Assembly: GCA_012800515.1 (NCBI GenBank)
Contig: JAAZJE010000086.1
Span: 1-5,995 of the forward strand
Direction of reading: 5' to 3'
Length of the DNA stretch: 5,995 nt
Source of the DNA: Clostridiaceae bacterium
GTDB taxonomy: Bacteria > Bacillota > Clostridia > Saccharofermentanales > Fastidiosipilaceae
Shown piece after piece: positions 1 to 5,029 of the stretch. A model generated the notes under the pieces. The model did not search any database. It saw only the letters and a program-made list of their open reading frames with translations, and was not told where the DNA came from. A program made the position numbers and the translations under genes. Every line of letters starts with the position of its first letter. The first letter of the stretch is position 1.

Positions 1-2
1 GG

Positions 3-296
3 CTTTTTGAACTGATGCGCACCATAGATACGCAACGTATTCTCTGGGGAAGCGATTTCCCGGTTTCGTTCCTTCGCGGCAAATGTATTTCTCTTGCGGA
101 TGGTTTTTTCTGGCTCTACCATGACGAAGTACCCGAACAAGAGAGAACTAAGCTATACCCTATCGGAGTGGAAGGGCTACTGGCTTTCAAACAGGCTTGC
201 GATATGCTGCGATTGCCGCGTGCACAGGTCGAGGCAATATTCTACGACAATGCCGCCGCGGCTGTTGACAGCAGACTCAAATTGAAAGGATTATAA
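3..296 (+). CDS. Amidohydrolase-2 family metal-dependent hydrolase, C-terminal fragment
   Basis: This is the last 97 codons of a longer gene. The frame is open to the left edge, and the ATG at 15 is only an internal methionine. The fragment carries the family hallmark RILWGSDFP (nucleotides 36-62). In amidohydrolase-2 (PF04909) TIM-barrel enzymes the Asp of GSDFP is the conserved active-site residue at the end of the last strand. Near the C-terminus, IFYDNAAAAV matches the usual closing motif in which the Asn-Ala pair precedes the last helix. Enzymes of this family hydrolyse or decarboxylate small cyclic or carboxylated substrates in the cytoplasm; nothing here fixes the substrate. The gene converges on the sialidase-like gene, with 10 bases between the two stop codons. 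The family call is firm, the reaction is unknown. Confidence 0.85.
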   Translation, partial: LFELMRTIDTQRILWGSDFPVSFLRGKCISLADGFFWLYHDEVPEQERTKLYPIGVEGLLAFKQACDMLRLPRAQVEAIFYDNAAAAVDSRLKLKGL

Positions 297-306
297 AACG
301 GCAAGC

Positions 307-323
307 TCAGACTTTCAGTCTGA
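307..323. terminator. Small hairpin at the convergent gene ends, possible weak terminator
   Basis: A perfect 7-base inverted repeat (TCAGACT / AGTCTGA) with a 3-base loop overlaps the stop codon of the minus-strand sialidase-like gene. It lies just past the stop of the plus-strand amidohydrolase. No T-run follows directly on either strand. On the minus strand only a TTTT appears about 10 bases later. A terminator role is suggested by position only. Confidence 0.3.
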
Positions 324-1423
324 CAAACTCGACGCTGGTGTAATCGGTTTCTGTTCCTGCGTAGTAGAAGGCGAGCAGCTCACCCTTGCCGATGGCGATA
401 AGGTGCGGATGCCCGACCGAGAACTTCGCCATTTCCGCCCAGGCTTCGTTAAGGTCCATCCGGACACTGTCTTGACCGGCTATCCGGTGATCATAAATAA
501 CCAGACTCTCGTCATAGCTTCTGCCGCGGTCTCTACTTGTATACACCGTGATTATCGGACGAACGCTACGATCAATTGCGATTACGGCGAGGCGTCCGTC
601 TCCGAGGTCGGCGGGCTGTCCCGGCTGTCCGTAGATACCTGTATCCCAAATAGGACTCCATGTCCTGCCGCCGTCCTTGCTTTCACTGGCATGGATGTTC
701 AGATACTGTTGACTCTTACCGTCAAAAGTCCAGAAAAAGTTAACAATGGTTTGACCGTCACTCATCACAGCCGGGCGCTGGTCCCAGTAATACATATCGG
801 GAACCTCGGTAACGATGACGGGATCCCGCCATGTTTTGCCGCCGTCGGTGGAAAAGATGAGAGCCGATTTATGCACCCATTTTGAGGGGTCATGTAAATG
901 CTTGTTGATCTCGAACTGGCAGGCAATTGTTCCGTCCTTTAGCATCATTGGCGGCCCCGTCAAAGGAACGGGATCGCGGATTTGCCCCATATCCATAAGT
1001 TTCGGTTCCGTCCAGCTGAGTCCCTCATCTTCGGAAAAGGCATAAAATATACGGGTATCCTTAAGTCCCTCGGTGTCAGGGTCATAAAATGGCAGAGAAG
1101 GATCCGAGGCATCGACCCAGCAGGCTACGGCGAGCACTCTGCTTCCTCCCAGAGCAAGTAACTTAAGACTGCGGCACTGTCCCGGAACGCCATCGATATC
1201 GGGCAGTACAAAGGGTGCCGACGGCTCGCTCCAACTCTTCCCCATGTCATCGGAATAAGTCATGACGGCTTCCTGGAAATCGCAGTCCCCTTTTTTTAAC
1301 GGCCGTCCTGAAAGTGGCCAGCCAGCGTCCCGAAGGCAAAATCGCGAGGCTGGGGAAAGCATTGCTGTTAAAGTGCGGGTTGTCGGAGGGCTTAGGAATA
1401 ACACCTTTATCGATAATTTTCAT
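307..1423 (-). CDS. Sialidase-like (BNR/Asp-box) beta-propeller protein, frameshifted
   Basis: The main reading frame shows five Asp boxes (S-x-D-x-G-x-[ST]-[WY]): SDDMGKSW, SEDEGLSW, STDGGKTW, SKDGGRTW and SRDRGRSY. They fall near residues 57, 130, 191, 248 and 296 of a reconstructed 371-residue protein. This is the hallmark of the sialidase/neuraminidase six-bladed propeller (BNR_2 type). Such proteins are often annotated as exo-alpha-sialidase, but activity needs an Arg triad and a Tyr/Glu pair that I cannot assign confidently. The 371-residue length suits a single-domain propeller, and no signal peptide is seen, so it is probably cytoplasmic. The start is the ATG at 1423, which has a strong ribosome binding site and encodes a sensible N-terminus (MKIIDKGVIPKPSDN...). 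That frame ends at a TGA at 1247-1249. The frame with the Asp boxes is reached only by losing one base in the A7-G4 run at 1287-1297. The GTG at 1404 gives an open frame, but its first ~38 residues are an out-of-frame reading and have no ribosome binding site. The gene may be a pseudogene, a sequencing error, or recoded. Confidence 0.8.
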
Positions 1424-1429
1424 TTAAGT

Positions 1430-1436
1430 CTCCTCT
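1430..1436 (-). promoter_or_regulatory. Ribosome binding site of the sialidase-like gene
   Basis: The minus strand reads AGAGGAG, followed by a 6-base spacer (ACTTAA) and the ATG at 1423-1421. This site decides the start of the sialidase-like gene. It places the start upstream of, and in a different frame from, the GTG at 1404. Confidence 0.8.
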
Positions 1437-1460
1437 TGTCTAATCTGTAAGTTCGCCAGG

Positions 1461-1489
1461 AGTATATATCATTCGGCTGTGAAAGACAA
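1461..1489 (-). promoter_or_regulatory. Candidate sigma-70 type promoter of the sialidase-like gene
   Basis: On the minus strand a -35 of TTGTCT (1489-1484, 4/6 to consensus) is followed by a 17-base spacer and a -10 of TATACT (1466-1461, 5/6). Transcription would start near 1454, giving a leader of about 30 bases that contains the ribosome binding site. The spacer contains GCCGAATGA (1477-1469), the same word found in the candidate promoter facing the other way. The match was made by eye. Confidence 0.5.
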
Positions 1490-1570
1490 CGCTTTACATT
1501 ACACGCTTTACATTATCCATTACATTATTACACATACATTATTACATGCTTTACATTAACCGCCGAATGA
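1469..1570. promoter_or_regulatory. 9-base inverted repeat placed inside both divergent promoters
   Basis: TCATTCGGC (1469-1477) and its exact reverse complement GCCGAATGA (1562-1570) flank 84 bases of AT-rich repeats. Read outward on its own strand, each copy starts 6 bases after the candidate -35 and ends 2 bases before the candidate -10. This identical placement suggests an operator, or a shared promoter element, for one regulator controlling both the sialidase-like and SGNH hydrolase genes. The identity and spacing are seen directly; the role is inferred. Confidence 0.45.
1491..1558. repeat. AT-rich array of GCTTTACATTA / TACATTA units
   Basis: The 11-base word GCTTTACATTA occurs exactly three times (1491-1501, 1505-1515, 1548-1558). 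Between the last two lie shorter TACATTA units at 1521-1527 and 1535-1541, and a TACAT at 1543-1547. The spacing is irregular, so this is not a simple microsatellite. The array fills the space between the divergent promoters, and its right-hand copy supplies the TTTACA hexamer proposed as the -35 of the SGNH hydrolase gene. It may be an activator-binding or UP-element-like region. Confidence 0.6.
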
Positions 1571-1578
1571 GAGAAAAT
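1550..1578 (+). promoter_or_regulatory. Candidate promoter of the SGNH hydrolase gene
   Basis: TTTACA (1550-1555, 5/6 to the -35 consensus) is followed by 17 bases and then GAAAAT (1573-1578, 4/6 to the -10 consensus). The -10 is weak, which would suit a promoter that needs an activator. Transcription would start near 1585, ahead of AAGGAG at 1603-1608. Support comes mainly from the mirrored arrangement of the opposite promoter, including the shared GCCGAATGA. Confidence 0.35.
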
Positions 1579-1612
1579 ACGAAAAAGCTTCTTCAGGGAA
1601 TGAAGGAGCCTA

Positions 1613-2830
1613 ATGATAGTTGCCGGAAAGAGGTTTTTTATGAGTGATCCCAGAATACCTTTAAGTAATTGTCTGCCGACAGAGATTGAATATCACAACT
1701 GCCTTGAGCAACCCTTTGAGGTGCTCGGTCTGTACGAGCCGCACAGCACGGGTCGATTCTATCGTTTGCCCCGCTATCTCTTTGAGGATGAGAGCATCAA
1801 TGACGGCGTAAAAACCAATGCAAAACACAGTTCCGGCGGTCGCGTGCGTTTCGCCACCGACTCGCCTTGGATTGTGGTGGCCGCCGAGGTTGCGCCCAAA
1901 GGTATCCATTCACATACCACACTTGGTGGTACGTCAGGCATTGACGTTTATGTTGCCCCTCGCGGCCGGGTCAACCGTTCTTACCGTGTCTGCTGTTTTG
2001 CCCAGCCTGTCTCTCCGGATTATCCGGTCGCCTACCCCCCTGATGCCCTGCCCGAAGGCCTTGTCAATATTTATTACGGCGAACATCCCGATCCCCGGAT
2101 CAATCCAGTTATTCAGACCTGCTACTACTTCGCCACTCACGATTTGCACAACGAACACGAGGTTGAACTCAATCTGCCCAATTATTCCACGCTCTTCCAA
2201 ATTTATGTCGGTATTCAACCCGGCTCGCGAATCTTTGCCCCGCGCCCTTATACAAACCGGTGCCCCGTACTGGCCTACGGTTCGTCCATAGATCAGGGTT
2301 GTGCGGCTTCGCGCCCGGGCAATACCTGGCTGAGCCATATCGGGCGGCGCCTGGATATCGACACAATCAATCTCGGCTTCTCCGGTGCGGACCGTGGCGA
2401 AGCTGCTTTGGCTCATTTTATAGCCGAACAGAAGATCAGTCTCTTTGTGATGAATTACGAAGCCAATATCCCCTCAATCGAACACCTCGCGCAGACCCAT
2501 CGCCCCTTTTACGAAATAGTGCGCCGCGCCCAGCCCGATTTGCCGATTATTCTGGTCTCCATGCCCCGCTATCCAAAAGTTCCGGATCGGAGCCCGCAAC
2601 CGCGGATTGATCGCAACCGGACAAATCGAATTATTGTCGATACATATAACTATGGTTTGAGCCAAGGCGACCAGAATCTCTACTATGTTGACGGCTCAAC
2701 ACTGTATGGCGGTAGTGACCAGGACGCCTGTATAGTCGACCACATTCACCCCAATGATCTGGGTTTCCTGCGCATGGCTGATCGCTTTGAGTCGGTTATC
2801 CGCCAGGCTCTGGGTCTGTATTACAATTAG
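1613..2830 (+). CDS. SGNH/GDSL hydrolase with N-terminal GxDLY-type domain
   Basis: This is a two-domain esterase-like protein of 405 residues. The N-terminal part (about 25-205) is a beta-rich region with GIDVY at 109-113, matching the GxDLY motif of PF14607. The C-terminal part (about 215-400) is an SGNH hydrolase domain of the Lipase_GDSL_3 type (PF14606). Its block I is YGSSIDQG (222-229), with Ser225 as the likely nucleophile. The block II Gly lies in NLGFSGA (253-259), a block III-like Asn may be Asn285 in NYEAN, and block V is DHIHP with Asp376 and His379. All catalytic elements look present. Such enzymes deacylate esters, often O-acetylated sugars, but the substrate is not shown. No signal peptide is visible. 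Two starts compete: ATG 1613 (AAGGAG, 4-base spacer) and ATG 1640 (AAAGAGG, 6-base spacer, giving a 396-residue protein starting MSDPRIPLSN). The later one is quite possible, because the first nine residues look dispensable. The divergent partner is the sialidase-like gene. Confidence 0.88.
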   Translation: MIVAGKRFFMSDPRIPLSNCLPTEIEYHNCLEQPFEVLGLYEPHSTGRFYRLPRYLFEDESINDGVKTNAKHSSGGRVRFATDSPWIVVAAEVAPKGIHSHTTLGGTSGIDVYVAPRGRVNRSYRVCCFAQPVSPDYPVAYPPDALPEGLVNIYYGEHPDPRINPVIQTCYYFATHDLHNEHEVELNLPNYSTLFQIYVGIQPGSRIFAPRPYTNRCPVLAYGSSIDQGCAASRPGNTWLSHIGRRLDIDTINLGFSGADRGEAALAHFIAEQKISLFVMNYEANIPSIEHLAQTHRPFYEIVRRAQPDLPIILVSMPRYPKVPDRSPQPRIDRNRTNRIIVDTYNYGLSQGDQNLYYVDGSTLYGGSDQDACIVDHIHPNDLGFLRMADRFESVIRQALGLYYN

Positions 2831-2989
2831 CGATATTATTGCGACCTGGGTAATAACAATGGCGGCCTGTGTAATTGTGTAAATAAATATGTCGCTTGAT
2901 ATGATCTGCTTACGGTTTAACACGGCGTCCATGCTATAAGCCCGTTTTTCGCGACAGCGGGGAGGCAGTTGTCAGTTTAGCTTTGCCGG

Positions 2990-3493
2990 TTAGTATTCGG
3001 GGCTTTTCCCGGCGGCGTAGGTATAGAAAATCGCCGCTAACATGGGGATCAAACGGGCGAAGGTCAAAATCACCGGCAGAAGAATGATTGCGTTAACGAC
3101 AATCAGAGCTATTCCCAACCAGTGGGCAACGTCGACTTTTCCTGAAAGACCATTGTAGACAGCCAATACGGACAGGAGAAGGCGCAGGATTCCCATGACT
3201 ATGACGAAAGTAGTGCTCCCGAAGCCGATGAAAGCTTCTCCGAGAAAAGTCAAAATATTGCGAGGCTGCCCGCTTAGAATCGATTGAAGATAGTTCGACT
3301 CAAGTAGGGTTGTGTTCCCCAGATTGAATAGAACGGGGATGAAAAAGATGGCCGTTATCAGAGTCAGGACGATCATAATTACGGATGCCCACATCAGCAA
3401 ATTGCTTACGGCGGGCGTTTTCGCGTCTGTTTCCTCTTGGTCTTTTGCCGCGCTATTATTATGTGGGAAATCAGGAAATAGATTGTTATTCAT
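2990..3493 (-). CDS. Small multi-spanning membrane protein, family not recognised
   Basis: The protein has 167 residues and belongs to no family I recognise. Residues 1-30 are polar and Asn/Asp/Glu-rich, without a signal peptide. Hydrophobic segments follow at about 32-56, 92-114 and 123-145, and a shorter one at about 147-161, suggesting three or four membrane spans. The loop at 57-90 is moderately polar, and the tail AAGKSPEY is short. Coding is supported by the start: ATG at 3493-3491 follows AAGGGAGA (3505-3498) with a 4-base gap, and the hydrophobic pattern is coherent throughout. Its neighbours point away on one side (the SGNH gene converges on it) and lie beyond a 440-base gap on the other, so it is probably a single-gene transcript. 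Composition resembles the left-hand genes rather than ilvE/leuB. The function is unknown. Confidence 0.75.
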   Translation of the reverse strand: MNNNLFPDFPHNNSAAKDQEETDAKTPAVSNLLMWASVIMIVLTLITAIFFIPVLFNLGNTTLLESNYLQSILSGQPRNILTFLGEAFIGFGSTTFVIVMGILRLLLSVLAVYNGLSGKVDVAHWLGIALIVVNAIILLPVILTFARLIPMLAAIFYTYAAGKSPEY

Positions 3494-3582
3494 AATGTCT
3501 CCCTTGCCTTAATTAGCCGTTCCGATATACATAACGGAAATATTATGCTGTTAGTGTAATAGATATGCGCACGTAGGTCAAC

Positions 3583-3605
3583 GGGCGGGCGCGGGTCGGT
3601 GCGGG
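3583..3605 (+). other. G-quadruplex-type motif in a GC-rich island
   Basis: Four GGG runs at 3583-3585, 3587-3589, 3593-3595 and 3603-3605 are separated by loops of 1, 3 and 7 bases. This satisfies the usual G3-N1-7 rule for an intramolecular quadruplex on the plus strand. The motif lies about 90 bases upstream of the minus-strand membrane-protein start. Such motifs arise easily by chance in GC-rich DNA, so a function is speculative. Confidence 0.4.
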
Positions 3606-3668
3606 CCGGCGGACACGGCGCGGTGGGTTGAGCTCCCGTGCGGCGCTTAGGCCTCTACGTCACTTGGG

Positions 3669-3834
3669 TTTTCGGCAACTTTGCAACTTTGTAGACTGAG
3701 GCACCACCGCTCTCGATCGGCTTTCGGCAACTTGCAAAGTTGCCGAAAAGGGGTGTCGCCAGGCCCTGTCACCGACCCCGGTAGCGGACTCCGGCGGGAC
3801 GCAACTTGCAAAGTTGCCGAAAAGGGGTGTCGCC
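3669..3834. repeat. Cluster of palindromic interspersed (REP-like) repeats
   Basis: A 34-base word occurs twice exactly, at 3727-3760 and 3801-3834, starting 74 bases apart. Its 16-base core GCAAAGTTGCCGAAAA also occurs a third time, inverted, at 3684-3669. The first copy sits in a perfect hairpin with 12-base arms at 3722-3733 and 3737-3748 and a 3-base loop. The second copy keeps only a 7-base stem (3801-3807 / 3811-3817). The inverted copy carries a tandem GCAACTTT doublet (3675-3690). Palindromic units in both orientations, between genes, resemble REP/REPIN or MITE-type elements. No transposase is present in the window. Confidence 0.65.
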
Positions 3835-3873
3835 TGCGCCCGAAAACCGTCGTTAGTACCCGAAAGCAAGAGC

Positions 3874-3907
3874 AAAAAACACCTGCGGGGGTTAATCGCA
3901 GGGTGTT
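3874..3907 (-). terminator. Rho-independent terminator of the leuB-ilvE operon
   Basis: On the minus strand the transcript would read AACACCCTGCG (3907-3897), a 9-base loop, then CGCAGGTGTT (3887-3878). This forms a 10-base-pair stem with one bulged C. The T-tract covers 3879-3874 and overlaps the end of the stem. The hairpin begins 27 bases after the ilvE stop codon, the expected place for an intrinsic terminator. Confidence 0.85.
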
Positions 3908-3933
3908 ATAGCCGAATATGAGCGGATAGTCGT

Positions 3934-5004
3934 TTAAATTCGCGTGATCCAGTCCAGCGGATCCGGCTGTCTGCCGTATTGGATACCGGTGAGGGTGTCG
4001 TAGAGTTGTTGGGCGACCGGGCCGATGCCGCCGTCGCCGACCGGGTAGATTTCGCCGCGGAAGGCGAAGGCCTTGACCGGCGAGATCACCGCCGCCGTGC
4101 CGGTGCCGAAGGATTCGGTGATGTGACCGTTGGCGATATCGCGCATGATTTCATAAATATCGAGGCGGTCCTCGAGGACTTCCAGTCCAAAATGCGGTGC
4201 TATTTGCAGCACGCTATCGCGCGTGATGCCGGGCAGGATGCTGCCGTTGAGCCGCGGAGTTACGATCTTTTTGTTGTCATAGACGAACATGATGTTCATG
4301 GCGCCGACTTCTTCGATATAACGCTGCTGGACGCCGTCCAGCCAGAGGACCTGGGCATAGCCCTTTTCCTCGGCGTACATACCGGCCAGCAGGGAGGCGG
4401 CGTAGTTGGCGCCGGCTTTGGTCTCGCCGATACCGCCGCGGACGGCGCGGACATATTTATCTTCAACATAGATATCATTCGGAGCCAGGCCGTTCTTGTA
4501 GTAGGCGCCGACCGGCGAGAGGATAATATAGAACAGATAGGTTGCCGAGGTGTGAACGCCTAATTTGTTGTCGGTGGCGATTAGTGTGGGGCGAATGTAG
4601 AGGCTGGTGCCGTCCTGATGCGGCACCCAGCCGCGTTCGACTTTCAGCAGTTCGATCAGACCGGCGATGAAGGTCTCGATGTCGAGTTCCGGCATGCCCA
4701 TGCGCAGAGCGGAGCGGTTCATGCGGGCGAAGTTGTCGCGGACCCGGAAGAGCTGCAGTTCTCCGTCGGCGCGGCGGTAGCATTTCAGTCCCTCAAAGAT
4801 GGTCTGGCTGTAGTGCAGGACCACGCAGGCCGGGTCGATTTGGAAAGGGGCATAAGGCTCGATGCGTGCGTCGTGCCAGCCGTGTCCGGCGGTGTAGTTG
4901 CACATGAACATATGGTCGGTAAATAGGGTGCCGAAGCCGAGTTTGTTCTCATCCTGCGGCTTGGGCTTGGGGTTGGCGGTCAGCTGAGTGGTAAGAGGTA
5001 ACAT
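3934..5004 (-). CDS. ilvE: Branched-chain amino acid aminotransferase
   Basis: This is a fold-type IV PLP aminotransferase that interconverts leucine, isoleucine and valine with their 2-keto acids, using glutamate/2-oxoglutarate, in the cytoplasm. Its 356 residues match the group II (eukaryote-like) BCAT form. Visible motifs are FEGLKCYR (70-77), the PLP-lysine region GETKAGANYA with Lys196 as the likely Schiff-base residue, EEVGAMNIMFV (231-241), GSILPGITRDS (254-264) and ESFGTGTAAVISPV (297-310). The start is the ATG at 5004-5002, with AAGGAG at 5016-5011 and a 6-base spacer. It lies 25 bases downstream of leuB on the same strand, so the two are almost certainly cotranscribed, and a terminator follows the stop codon. 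The gene is visibly GC-richer than those to its left. No regulatory site of its own is seen; the operon promoter lies beyond the window. Confidence 0.96.
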   Translation of the reverse strand: MLPLTTQLTANPKPKPQDENKLGFGTLFTDHMFMCNYTAGHGWHDARIEPYAPFQIDPACVVLHYSQTIFEGLKCYRRADGELQLFRVRDNFARMNRSALRMGMPELDIETFIAGLIELLKVERGWVPHQDGTSLYIRPTLIATDNKLGVHTSATYLFYIILSPVGAYYKNGLAPNDIYVEDKYVRAVRGGIGETKAGANYAASLLAGMYAEEKGYAQVLWLDGVQQRYIEEVGAMNIMFVYDNKKIVTPRLNGSILPGITRDSVLQIAPHFGLEVLEDRLDIYEIMRDIANGHITESFGTGTAAVISPVKAFAFRGEIYPVGDGGIGPVAQQLYDTLTGIQYGRQPDPLDWITRI

Positions 5005-5029
5005 TTTCTTCTCCTTAAGAGCGACTGTT

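Larger units (their letters stand above)
3494..3933. other. 440-base non-coding stretch with repeats, GC island and terminator
   Basis: No credible gene lies here. From left to right it holds an AT-rich leader for the membrane-protein gene (3494-3570), a very GC-rich island (about 3577-3655), a cluster of palindromic repeats (3669-3834), and the ilvE terminator (3874-3907). The AT-rich leader contains overlapping short inverted repeats, CCGTT/AACGG (3517-3521 / 3533-3537) and TTCCG/CGGAA (3520-3524 / 3535-3539), which could be an operator. I could not assign a convincing -35/-10 pair. Open frames on both strands across 3660-3911 arise from the repeats and have no ribosome binding sites. Confidence 0.6.

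Noticed and set aside
403..885. 160-codon plus-strand open frame
   Set aside because: It lies wholly antisense to the Asp-box coding frame of the sialidase-like gene and shows no domain or ribosome binding site.
1298..1404. GTG at 1404 as the start of the sialidase-like gene
   Set aside because: The first ~38 residues it gives are an out-of-frame reading of the true N-terminus that starts at the ATG at 1423. There is no ribosome binding site before the GTG.
1818..2416. Overlapping open frames on both strands inside the SGNH hydrolase
   Set aside because: The SGNH frame has conserved motifs along its whole length, while the alternatives have low-complexity or meaningless translations.
2696..2932. 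78-codon minus-strand frame with a hydrophobic start
   Set aside because: The hydrophobic stretch comes from an imperfect 21-base duplication (2841-2861 / 2862-2882). There is no ribosome binding site, and most of the frame is antisense to the SGNH gene.
2831..2989. Possible terminator between the convergent SGNH and membrane-protein genes
   Set aside because: Only 4-5 base stems with long loops were found (for example ACGG/CCGT before TTTT), too weak to call.
3631..3660. tRNA T-arm-like sequence in the GC-rich island
   Set aside because: A GGTTGAGCTCC stretch resembles a T-arm only superficially; no acceptor or anticodon stem can be folded around it.
3660..3911. Two open frames, 71 codons on minus and 76 codons on plus, in the repeat cluster
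   Set aside because: Both arise from the palindromic repeats, contain the same repeated words on either strand, and lack ribosome binding sites.
3979..4563. 194-codon plus-strand open frame
   Set aside because: It is antisense to ilvE. Such long shadow frames are expected in GC-rich genes, and its translation is acidic low-complexity.
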